Source of the DNA: RGIG3528 sp045616485
GTDB lineage: Bacteria > Bacillota > Clostridia > Lachnospirales > Lachnospiraceae
Reading direction: 5' to 3'
Length of the DNA stretch: 38,391 nucleotides
Assembly (NCBI GenBank): GCA_045616485.1
Contig: JAZLGU010000074.1
Coordinates: 1 to 38,391, forward strand
This document shows, piece after piece, positions 17,090 through 24,581 of this stretch. The position numbers were made by a program, and so were the translations under genes. Under the pieces are notes generated by a model. That model made no database searches. It was given only the letters and a program-made list of their open reading frames with translations, and had not been told where the DNA came from. Within the stretch, counting starts at the first letter, position 1, and every line of letters starts with the position of its first letter.

Positions 17090-17349
17090 TTTAAAGCCAA
17101 GGCAGGATTGGTCACAATGTGAATATAGTGATATAAAAAAAGCCGACCTCAGACCTGCGAGCTTTGACCCGAGTGGGCTACGGCACTTACTGGTATGACC
17201 GTCGCGAGTTCTGGTTCCAGCCCGGAACTCGCAGGGCATAGCAGTTAGTGACCGTCCACGAGCGGTCAACCTCGAGCAGAATGAGGTCAGCTTTTTTTAT
17301 ATCACTTAATAATAACTCAAATAACTTAAATCACTGCCTTGGCTTTAAA
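17090..17349. repeat. 260-bp element bounded by a perfect 16-bp inverted repeat
   Basis: TTTAAAGCCAAGGCAG (17090-17105) is repeated as its exact inverse CTGCCTTGGCTTTAAA (17334-17349). The interval holds the rod-shaped palindrome at 17127-17306 plus short AT-rich flanks. No protein-coding content is credible. It could be a non-autonomous mobile element with terminal inverted repeats; no clear target-site duplication is visible directly outside the repeats. Confidence 0.65.
17127..17306. ncRNA. Candidate structured RNA or rod-like palindrome, 180 nt, strand uncertain
   Basis: The outer 25 bases pair with one mismatch: AGTGATATAAAAAAAGC then CGACCTCA (17127-17151) with TGAGGTCAGC then TTTTTTTATATCACT (17282-17306). 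On the minus strand the mismatch becomes a G-U pair, which slightly favours that strand. Inside, successive helices stack towards the centre: CTGC/GCAG, GAG/CTC, TTGACC/GGTCAA, GTGG/CCAC, ACGG/CCGT, CACT/AGTG, ACTG/CAGT, TATG/CATA and GCGAGTTC/GAACTCGC, separated by single mismatches or small bulges. Either strand ends the outer stem with T7, as a terminator would. I could not match it to a named RNA family. Confidence 0.45.
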
Positions 17350-17361
17350 GAGAAGAATGGG

Positions 17362-17454
17362 GCGAGCCAGGGAGCAAGCGGAGCTAAAAAGTTGACAGTG
17401 AGAAACGTCCCCATGACAAAAAGTTGACAGTAAGAAACGTCCCTCTGACAATTT
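17362..17454 (-). repeat. Right arm of the inverted repeat; overlaps the htrA stop codon
   Basis: Inverse of 16854-16947. It contains two units (GAGAAACGTCCCC and AAGAAACGTCCC) 32 bp apart and ends in TGACAATTT. Its last two bases are part of the htrA stop codon (17453-17455), so the element abuts the end of that gene exactly. Confidence 0.85.
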
Positions 17455-18865
17455 ATTCAACAGGTCTTTTTGTTAAGGTAACATCTACGGTATGGCTAAT
17501 CCACTCTCCTGACTTATCATCGTATCTGGAGTAGGTCACTGTAACCACCGTTCCGTATTTGAAGCAATTAATGTTTTCTTTTAACTCTTCACTGGTGGTC
17601 ACTTTATTGCCATTAACAGCTGTGATAATATCGCTCTGAAGAAGGCCCGCCTTTTCGGCTCCACCATCAGGTGAAATGCTGTTAATGTATATACCTTCAG
17701 GGTATCCGTATACCTTTATATAGGAGCTGGGAACTGTAGTAATGCTAACTCCCAGATAGCCTTGCTCTGCTTCTGTGACTACTTCCTTAGTCATCAGATC
17801 CTGCAGGATAGGCAAAGCTACTGAAATCGGAATAGCAAAGCACATACCCTCTACAGAAGTGTCAGAATACTTGGCACAGTTTATGCCGATAACCTCTCCG
17901 TTAATATTGAAAAGAGGGCCACCGGAATTACCGCCATTTATAGCAGCATCAGTCTGAAGAAGCTTCTTGGTATTGCCATCAATGGTAACGGCACGGTCCT
18001 TAGCTGATAAGTAGCCTACTGTTACTGACTGACCATAGCCTAAAGCATTTCCTATGGCTACTACCATCTGGCCTACCTGTATGTCATCAGAAGATCCAAG
18101 AGTCGCAACTGTGATGGTATCCATAGTCTCTTTTGATATTTTATCAAGGGGTACGGAAACTATAGCCAGATCGTAATTGGGATCGGTAGCTCGTACTGTA
18201 GCATCTACCTGCTGATCATCTGAAAAAACAATATGGAGAGTCTTGGCACCCTCTACTACATGATTGTTGGTAGCTATAAGGAGGTCTGTCTCATTGGAGC
18301 CTACTATAAAGCCTGTACCGCTGCCAGTAGTAGTGTACTCCTTTCTCTGACCGAAATAATTCTGTACGGTAACAAATGTGCCATTGATACCCACTGTACA
18401 GCTCATGTTCTTCTTTACCACTTCTACTACAACGTTGTGGTCAGGCTCTATCTCACCGGTAACCTGGGTAGAAGAAATCACAAGGCCCTTGGCACTATCC
18501 TCCACTGCTATGGTAGGTACAGTCTGTGAACTGCCGCCGGAAACAGGGGTAAAGATAAAGTCCGCAATACCTGAAGACTTAAGCAGCTTCATGCTGACAA
18601 AAAATGTAGTAGATGCGACGATTCCGAAACAGATTGCAAATCCAACAGTCTTCATAAAAGCACCGAAGCCGCCTTTTTTAGGCTCCGGAGGATTGCAGGA
18701 TGCATTGTAAGAAGTATTGTAGTCATAGCTGTTGTATCTGCTGCTATAGCTTTCATAAATCTGTGCCTGTGGCTCCTGTACTATAGTTTTTGTGTCCTCT
18801 ACTATAGTCTCTGTGTCATGAGCTGTAGTCTCTGTCTCCTGTTCTATTATCTTTTCTTCGTCCAT
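17453..18865 (-). CDS. HtrA/DegP-type membrane-anchored serine protease
   Basis: A 470-residue quality-control protease. The first 65 residues are cytoplasmic, acidic and Thr/Glu/Gln-rich with a Tyr/Ser/Asn patch (SSRYNSYDYNTSYN); one membrane segment lies at about 72-93, after which the trypsin-like domain is outside the cell. The catalytic triad is H202 (ATNNHVV), D232 (YDLAIV) and S314 (GGNSGGPLF). One PDZ domain follows at about 370-455 (YLGVSITTV to YGTVVTVTYSR). This layout matches Firmicute HtrA/HtrB rather than periplasmic DegP. RBS AGAGGA precedes the ATG. It is a single-gene unit: a terminator lies upstream and the REP-like element lies at its stop codon. Possible regulator half-sites are listed at 18908-18949. 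Confidence 0.94.
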   Translation of the reverse strand: MDEEKIIEQETETTAHDTETIVEDTKTIVQEPQAQIYESYSSRYNSYDYNTSYNASCNPPEPKKGGFGAFMKTVGFAICFGIVASTTFFVSMKLLKSSGIADFIFTPVSGGSSQTVPTIAVEDSAKGLVISSTQVTGEIEPDHNVVVEVVKKNMSCTVGINGTFVTVQNYFGQRKEYTTTGSGTGFIVGSNETDLLIATNNHVVEGAKTLHIVFSDDQQVDATVRATDPNYDLAIVSVPLDKISKETMDTITVATLGSSDDIQVGQMVVAIGNALGYGQSVTVGYLSAKDRAVTIDGNTKKLLQTDAAINGGNSGGPLFNINGEVIGINCAKYSDTSVEGMCFAIPISVALPILQDLMTKEVVTEAEQGYLGVSITTVPSSYIKVYGYPEGIYINSISPDGGAEKAGLLQSDIITAVNGNKVTTSEELKENINCFKYGTVVTVTYSRYDDKSGEWISHTVDVTLTKRPVE

Positions 18866-18907
18866 TTATATCCTCTTTCTTGAATCATATCCAAAAATAA
18901 TTTTCAT

Positions 18908-18949
18908 TTGTGAGACCTATTTTAATAAGCGATTGTGATGGATTTGTGA
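18908..18949 (-). promoter_or_regulatory. Possible response-regulator half-sites upstream of the protease gene
   Basis: On the minus strand TCACAA occurs at 18944-18949 and again at 18933-18938, an 11-bp step of one helical turn, with a third copy at 18908-18913. In B. subtilis htrA is controlled by the CssRS two-component system; similar control here is only suggested. No unambiguous -10/-35 pair was found in this 154-bp gap. Confidence 0.3.
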
Positions 18950-18980
18950 CAAAATAAACAAATTATCATGTTTTTCCCAC

Positions 18981-19010
18981 AAAAAATGCCCGGATAAAGA
19001 AAATCCGGGC
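18981..19010 (-). terminator. Rho-independent terminator of the proS-to-cdaR operon
   Basis: Minus strand: perfect 8-bp stem GCCCGGAT with ATCCGGGC, a seven-base loop, then ATTTTTTG. It starts about 10 bases after the cdaR stop codon. Confidence 0.92.
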
Positions 19011-19019
19011 TGATATCAT

Positions 19020-20306
19020 TTACTTATTAGCTTTTTCAGCTTGTTTAACTGTTTTATCAGTGATTTTTATTTCAGCTTTTACTTCAGTAAGAACCTTGAT
19101 GCCTGATATGCTTTCAAATACAACAGGCACCTGGCTGTATACTCCTTCTTCCGTATACTCTGAAATATCAATGCAGGCTCCTAATGAAACAGATGTAATG
19201 TCTGACAGTACATCCTTTCTTCCCTGTACTCTGATTACACGCTGATCAATATCAATGAGCTCTGCTACAATGCTGTCATTTCCACCCTTGAAAGAAATAT
19301 AGCTTGGCATAAATGCCTTGGTCTCAGTCTGCTGTCTTTCTACGTCTATCTTGACAGCTACTGTACCATCATCAACAGCTATAATGCTCATCAGCTCTTT
19401 ATCGATAAGATCAAGGATATAGAGATTGGCTTCTACTGCTGATGTAGCTCCTTCAACGTCGATCTGCTTGGTAATCACTGTAGGAAGAAGCTTAAGCTCC
19501 TCTCTAAGGCCTGCTACAAGTACCTTGGCAGGCTGTACAGAAATACCTGTAATCTCGTAGTCCTCATGAGTCTCACCCGTCACTTCCACTTCAACGGTAA
19601 GCTCTTTTGTAGCGTAGATAAGAGTATTTACGGTAATTGCCTCTGTGGAAATAGTAATCTTATCGTCAGGAACCGTATCACCGTTACCATCTATGGCTAC
19701 AGGACGGACAGAAGAAGAAAATTCATCAAATCTTCCGGCAGCATTTACTGTAACAATAACATCTTTTATCTTGCTAAGCTGAGTCTTGGATCCGGAAACA
19801 GTGATCACATTGGGGCTGGCTACATTGGAAGCCACCACGTAACCCTCTCTGGGCTCTCCTGTAACTACTACTTTTACTCTGAATTCTTTTGTCTCAAAAT
19901 CATCCAGAGACAGCTTTACAAACTGATTCTGTCCTCTTATAATGTCGGCTTCATTGTCGTTGTAATTTTTAACTGACACTTCAATAGGTACGGTATTGGT
20001 AATGGAAAGCTTTTCAAAGTCTGCCACTGCAATAATATCTTCTCTGGTAAGCTTATCACAAATAGACTTTCTGGCCTGAACCACTACATCCACTGTCTCA
20101 CCGCTTAATACCTCAGGTATCTTACCGCTATCCACTATAACCTGCTGATTCATCATGGACACTGCTACATCCCTTATGGTAACCTGAATTACCGGATCTT
20201 CAGTGTTAATTACCACCATCCACATAACAAAGGCTATAAATACTGACAGCAGTTTTAATAAGAAATTATGTTTAAGTTTCTCCAGGAGTTTTTTAGCTAT
20301 CTTCAT
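19020..20306 (-). CDS. cdaR: YbbR-domain protein, CdaA regulator
   Basis: Membrane-anchored extracytoplasmic regulator of the diadenylate cyclase CdaA. The 428-residue protein has a short cytoplasmic N-terminus, one membrane helix at about 14-34 (FLLKLLSVFIAFVMWMVVI, followed by NTEDP), and then three to four beta-rich YbbR repeats (for example around residues 50-130, 140-225, 230-315 and 325-410). The start overlaps the cdaA stop by four bases (ATGA), so the pair is translationally coupled. In Firmicutes this pair is usually followed by glmM; here the phosphohexomutase gene is upstream instead and is of the pgcA type. Confidence 0.92.
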   Translation of the reverse strand: MKIAKKLLEKLKHNFLLKLLSVFIAFVMWMVVINTEDPVIQVTIRDVAVSMMNQQVIVDSGKIPEVLSGETVDVVVQARKSICDKLTREDIIAVADFEKLSITNTVPIEVSVKNYNDNEADIIRGQNQFVKLSLDDFETKEFRVKVVVTGEPREGYVVASNVASPNVITVSGSKTQLSKIKDVIVTVNAAGRFDEFSSSVRPVAIDGNGDTVPDDKITISTEAITVNTLIYATKELTVEVEVTGETHEDYEITGISVQPAKVLVAGLREELKLLPTVITKQIDVEGATSAVEANLYILDLIDKELMSIIAVDDGTVAVKIDVERQQTETKAFMPSYISFKGGNDSIVAELIDIDQRVIRVQGRKDVLSDITSVSLGACIDISEYTEEGVYSQVPVVFESISGIKVLTEVKAEIKITDKTVKQAEKANK

Positions 20307-21235
20307 GGCTTTACCTCCTGTTTGGACTTATTTGTATTTCCTTTGACACTTTTTTTGTTAAGCTTATTTTTTGTTTCATTCAGTTTATTATTAAGCTTCT
20401 TACCCTTGCTTTCATTCTCAGGCTTGGCAATCAGGGACATAAGCACTGAACGAAGCTCATCACCGTTGATGCCGCGGCGTAAAACTCCATTTCTGGCAAC
20501 GGATACTTTTCCTGTCTCCTCAGATACGATAAGCACCACTGCGTCTGTTACTTCGCTGGCACCCAGGCCGGCTCTGTGACGTGTTCCCAGCTCCTTGGAA
20601 ATAGTCTTCATATCGGAAAGAGGCAGGTAACATGTAGCTGATGTAATACGATTACCTCTTACGATGACTGCTCCATCGTGAAGAGGAGTATTATGTTCAA
20701 AAATATTAATGAGAAGGCCTGCGGATACCAGACCATCTACCGTAATACCGGTACTCTCAAACTCTCCAAGAGGAATATTCTGTTCAATGACAATAAGCGC
20801 TCCTGTTTTAACAGCGCCCATCTTAAAGCAGGCCTCTACCAGCTCTTCTACGGTATTTTCCGAGAAATCATTCACCTTTTCCTTGGAATCGGAAAACAGC
20901 CCCAGATTCATGAACTTTCGTCCACCCAGGCTCTCCAGTACTCGTCTGAGCTCAGGCTGAAACAAAATAATCAGGGCGGTAATACCTACACCGATAGTGT
21001 TTTTAAAGATCCACAAAATAACATCCAGCTGTAAAAATGAAGCTATGGCCCAGAAGAATACCAGCACAACAAGTCCCTTGACGATGACCCAGGCCCTTGT
21101 GTTTTTTATCCACTTTACTACATAATAAATCAGTAAAGCTACGATAAAAATTTCTACAAAGTCCAGAATACCCATCTTGGGAAAGTGCAACCAGGATATT
21201 ATTTTTTCAATTGAGGCTGCTACATCACCAAACAT
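20303..21235 (-). CDS. cdaA: Diadenylate cyclase CdaA
   Basis: Makes the second messenger c-di-AMP from two ATP. The 310-residue protein has three membrane helices (about 24-42, 49-68 and 72-92), then the DAC domain with the catalytic DGA motif at 187-189 (TPLHDGAVI) and GTRHRA at 217-222. The C-terminal 40 residues are rich in Lys and Asn and look disordered. The ribosome-binding site GGAGAGG is rather far from the ATG (about 15 bases), so a later start such as the Met of MGILDFVEIF is possible. It lies 7 bases after an unrecognised membrane protein gene and overlaps cdaR. Confidence 0.95.
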   Translation of the reverse strand: MFGDVAASIEKIISWLHFPKMGILDFVEIFIVALLIYYVVKWIKNTRAWVIVKGLVVLVFFWAIASFLQLDVILWIFKNTIGVGITALIILFQPELRRVLESLGGRKFMNLGLFSDSKEKVNDFSENTVEELVEACFKMGAVKTGALIVIEQNIPLGEFESTGITVDGLVSAGLLINIFEHNTPLHDGAVIVRGNRITSATCYLPLSDMKTISKELGTRHRAGLGASEVTDAVVLIVSEETGKVSVARNGVLRRGINGDELRSVLMSLIAKPENESKGKKLNNKLNETKNKLNKKSVKGNTNKSKQEVKP

Positions 21236-21242
21236 AGTTTTT

Positions 21243-22370
21243 CTACTTTTCCTCTCCTACCTTCTTATCTTCTGCCTGACTTTCCTCTTGAGCCCCCTCA
21301 TTGTTTTTTGCATTGTCAGGATCATCAAAATCAAAACCCTCGTCAGTATAAAGCTCTTCACCGTCCATTATCCTGGACACCGCATCACTTATAGCCAGAC
21401 TTTCTTCCTGCTCGTATATTTCCTGCTGTTTTTTGCCTCTAAAGAACATAAACTTCACAAAACGCTCAGGTATTTCCACATCTATCTTAGGTACGGCTTT
21501 TACGTAGTAATAGTACTCATCATCCTGGAACTGAAGATTCTGTGCTTTGGTGTAATTCAGAAGCAGCATGAAGAATTGAACCACAAAGAGGATCAGAGTA
21601 GAAAGTAGAGTCCCCAGTACAATCTTTCCCATATGCTCTATCATGCCAAAGTTCAGTACACTAATGAAGAAGCAGTTCAGCATGGTAAAACATCCAACCA
21701 GAATATCTAGCTCCATTACAAATTCATATTTAAGCTTTTTGAAAAGCCACATAACAAAGATAACTACTGAAAAAGCTATTATTGTATAAATCATCTGGGT
21801 GTTAGACATAATCCCATTCAACACCTTAAGATACGTAGCCAGAGCATCGTCTGCCGTAGAGATATTGGCATCCGCTGCCACACCATTTATCACACCCATA
21901 ACGTAATAAAGGATCACGCCTACTGCAGCAGGAAAAATAGCCATAGGGCCTGCTGTAAGTCCCATCAGCATGGGAATGAAATAATGAAGATTAATCCTCA
22001 TAAGAAGCGGAATGGCTACAAGGGCATATGCACACTTTCCCGAAAAACGTGCTGCAAAGCAATAGAGGACAATCATGATAACCAAAAGCAGCAGAGCAAG
22101 CAGTGGTGATGCCACATATATCTCATACACTGTCACCAGCATAAACAATAATGTGGTAATAATCAGAGGTAAAATGGCTCCTGCCAGTCCAAATCCAAAC
22201 TTAACTATACCTTTGTTAAGAGTAGGTGCATAGCTGAAGACCTTGGTCAACTCACTATAAGCAATGAGAGTCAGTACAAATTTGAATACAAATCCAAATA
22301 TCTTCTGATATCTTTGATAAATCTCTCTTGCTATTTTTCTAAAAATAAGAATGTTGGTAAAAATCGTCAT
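21243..22370 (-). CDS. Unrecognised polytopic membrane protein in the cdaA operon
   Basis: A 375-residue protein that I cannot assign to a named family. About eight hydrophobic segments lie between residues 25 and 275, including a very hydrophobic pair around 65-110 (LPLIITTLLFMLV; LLALLLLVIMIVLYCF) and a Gly/Pro-containing stretch (MLMGLTAGPMAIFPAAVGV). The C-terminal 90 residues are soluble, starting with DDEYYYYVKAVPKIDVEIPE, and end in a strongly acidic Glu/Asp-rich tail. The start overlaps the stop of the small membrane protein gene by four bases, and cdaA follows after seven bases, which suggests co-translation and perhaps a complex with CdaA. A membrane-partner role is inferred only from position. 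Confidence 0.85.
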   Translation of the reverse strand: MTIFTNILIFRKIAREIYQRYQKIFGFVFKFVLTLIAYSELTKVFSYAPTLNKGIVKFGFGLAGAILPLIITTLLFMLVTVYEIYVASPLLALLLLVIMIVLYCFAARFSGKCAYALVAIPLLMRINLHYFIPMLMGLTAGPMAIFPAAVGVILYYVMGVINGVAADANISTADDALATYLKVLNGIMSNTQMIYTIIAFSVVIFVMWLFKKLKYEFVMELDILVGCFTMLNCFFISVLNFGMIEHMGKIVLGTLLSTLILFVVQFFMLLLNYTKAQNLQFQDDEYYYYVKAVPKIDVEIPERFVKFMFFRGKKQQEIYEQEESLAISDAVSRIMDGEELYTDEGFDFDDPDNAKNNEGAQEESQAEDKKVGEEK

Positions 22371-22762
22371 TGTTCCTCCTCCTCATAAAAGCTTCGCATA
22401 CGTCTTAGCATCTTAAAATACTTTGCCAGTTTATTACGTGAAGCATTGTAGTGAAGAAGACAGAAAATGGTAGTGCCGCCTACATAGACGGTCAGAATAA
22501 TAACATAGTAACCAAGAGCAGTCATAGCCATACCAATATAATTAAGGTTTACTGCCTCTTTTATAAGGTAATCCAGCTGAGACGCCAGATATAGGATTAC
22601 TACCAGTATATATCCGAGTGTCACCGTCACAAATGACCTAAGTATCTGAAGGCGAACATAGTCCGCCCTGAAATACTTGGCCAGCTTTATGTCCTCGCGG
22701 CCCTCATTTTCTTCGTACATATTGATTTGTGCCATCAATCTGACTTTTCTTTTATTAATCAT
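22367..22762 (-). CDS. Unrecognised small two-helix membrane protein in the cdaA operon
   Basis: A 131-residue protein with membrane segments at about 44-62 and 76-102 and charged ends: an acidic/basic N-terminal part (MYEENEGREDIKLAKYF) and a C-terminal basic then acidic tail (KMLRRMRSFYEEEEQ). No family recognised. GGGA lies eight bases before the ATG at 22762; a second Met ten codons in (MAQINMYEE) is an alternative start. It lies 23 bases after pgcA and overlaps the following membrane-protein gene by four bases (ATGA), with the ribosome-binding site of that gene embedded in its last codons (GGAGGAGGAA). Confidence 0.82.
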   Translation of the reverse strand: MINKRKVRLMAQINMYEENEGREDIKLAKYFRADYVRLQILRSFVTVTLGYILVVILYLASQLDYLIKEAVNLNYIGMAMTALGYYVIILTVYVGGTTIFCLLHYNASRNKLAKYFKMLRRMRSFYEEEEQ

Positions 22763-22785
22763 GACATTTCCCTTTAAGGCTTATA

Positions 22786-24528
22786 TTACATGCTTTCCAA
22801 CATAGCCTTTACTTCTGCAGCTAACGCCTTTGACTTTGCATCTGCATCCTTAAGATCAGTGCCCTTAACACCAAAGTAAAGCTTGATTTTAGGCTCTGTT
22901 CCGGATGGACGTACGCAGAGGTAAGAATTATTCTCCAGCTCATAGTAAAGAACATTGGAGCTGGGAAGACCTGTGCTACCGGTAATAGTGCCGGAAGGAA
23001 GCTCTGTTCTGGTGTCTGCCTTATAGTCGCGTACTGCCAGAGTCTTTAATCCGCAAATCTCTTTAATAGGGCTCTTTCTGAGAGTCTCCATGATCTCAGC
23101 AATCTTGGCAAGACCTGAAATACCCTTCATGGTAACTGATACGATATCATCCTTGTAGAAGCCGTAACGCTCATAAAGCTCAAGCATAGCATCCCAAAGT
23201 GTCATATTTTTTGTCTTGTAGTAAGCAGCCGCCTCACAAAGCGCCATGGTAGCAACTACTGCATCTTTATCACGGGCATGATCGCCAATAAGACATCCGT
23301 AGCTCTCTTCGAAGCCGAAAAGATATGTACCCTTACCCTGCTCTTCAAACTCTCTCATTTTACCGCCAATAAACTTAAAGCCTGTAAGAACTTCTATAAA
23401 GTCTACATGATAGTAATTGGCGATAGCCTTAGCCATATCAGTGGAAACAATAGTGGAAATAAGTGCTCCATCCTCAGGAAGCTTTCCACCGTTTTTCTCC
23501 TTCATGGACATAATCTCATAATCTGCTAAAAGGCATCCTGACATATTACCTGTAAGAGCAATATAGTCATTAGTCTTGGTATCTTTTACATATACGCCAA
23601 GTCTGTCTGCATCAGGATCGTTGGCCAGAACCAGATCTGCATCTACTTCACGAGCCAGCTTAAGGCCCAGTGTGAAGGTCTCCTTTGCCTCAGGATTTGG
23701 ATAGTCAACTGTAGGGAAATTGCCGTCAGGCAGCTCCTGCTCAGGCACTACATATACATTTTCAAAACCAATCTCTTTAAGAACACGGCGAACAGGAACA
23801 TTGCCGGTACCATGAAGTGGAGTATATACGATCTTAAGATCCTTGGCACAGGCTTTTACAGCCTCAGGGCGAAGCACCAGCTTTCTGAGGATAGCTGAAT
23901 AGCTGTCATCAAGGTCCGGGCCTATTACCTCGTAGAGTCCGGCAGAAACAGCTGCTGCCTTGTCCATGGTCTTAACTGTAGCATAATCAGTAACATTGGC
24001 TACTTCCTTAAGGATCTCTACGTCATGAGGAGGTATGATCTGTGCACCATCCTCCCAGTATACCTTGTAACCATTGTATTCCGGAGGATTGTGGGATGCA
24101 GTAATATTGATACCTGCAATAGCCTTAAAATAACGTACTGCATAAGAAAGCATAGGTGTAGGATGAAGGGTAGAAAATACATATGCCTTTATCCCATTAG
24201 CTGCCAGACAAAGTGCTGCTTCATCAGCAAATTCAGGTGACATACGTCTGGAGTCATAAGAAATAGCAACTCCCTTCTTCTGTCCGCCCATACGTATAAT
24301 ATAATTGGCAAGACCCTGTGTAGCCTTACGAACTGTGTAAACGTTCATACGATTGGTACCTGCTCCGATGATACCGCGAAGTCCGCCTGTACCAAACTCC
24401 AGGTCCTGATAGAAACGCTCTTTAATCTCATTATCATCTGCGGCAATGCTCTTAAGCTCAGCTTTTGTAGCATCATCAAAATAGGGATTATTGAGCCACT
24501 CTTCGTAATTTTTCTTGTAATCTGACAT
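22786..24528 (-). CDS. pgcA: Phosphoglucomutase/phosphomannomutase
   Basis: Alpha-D-phosphohexomutase interconverting glucose-1-phosphate and glucose-6-phosphate. The 580-residue protein has the active-site serine loop ITASHNPPEYNGYKVY, the metal-binding loop NDPDADRLGV, the sugar-binding FGFEESYG followed by DHARDKDAV, and the phosphate-binding loop RPSGTEPKIKLY. Length and motifs match B. subtilis PgcA rather than GlmM (about 450 residues). Start 24528 is chosen over an in-frame upstream ATG because AAGGAG lies nine to ten bases before it. It would channel glucose-1-phosphate produced by the malQ-glgP operon, though it belongs to a different transcript. Confidence 0.93.
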   Translation of the reverse strand: MSDYKKNYEEWLNNPYFDDATKAELKSIAADDNEIKERFYQDLEFGTGGLRGIIGAGTNRMNVYTVRKATQGLANYIIRMGGQKKGVAISYDSRRMSPEFADEAALCLAANGIKAYVFSTLHPTPMLSYAVRYFKAIAGINITASHNPPEYNGYKVYWEDGAQIIPPHDVEILKEVANVTDYATVKTMDKAAAVSAGLYEVIGPDLDDSYSAILRKLVLRPEAVKACAKDLKIVYTPLHGTGNVPVRRVLKEIGFENVYVVPEQELPDGNFPTVDYPNPEAKETFTLGLKLAREVDADLVLANDPDADRLGVYVKDTKTNDYIALTGNMSGCLLADYEIMSMKEKNGGKLPEDGALISTIVSTDMAKAIANYYHVDFIEVLTGFKFIGGKMREFEEQGKGTYLFGFEESYGCLIGDHARDKDAVVATMALCEAAAYYKTKNMTLWDAMLELYERYGFYKDDIVSVTMKGISGLAKIAEIMETLRKSPIKEICGLKTLAVRDYKADTRTELPSGTITGSTGLPSSNVLYYELENNSYLCVRPSGTEPKIKLYFGVKGTDLKDADAKSKALAAEVKAMLESM

Positions 24529-24581
24529 TAGTAAAACTCCTTTATAAATAGTGCAAAGCACATTTCTAGCTTGTTATTATT

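Noticed and set aside
16994..17269. Open frames of 66-93 codons inside the nested repeats
   Set aside because: They run through palindromic non-coding sequence, have no ribosome-binding site and change frame with the repeat orientation.
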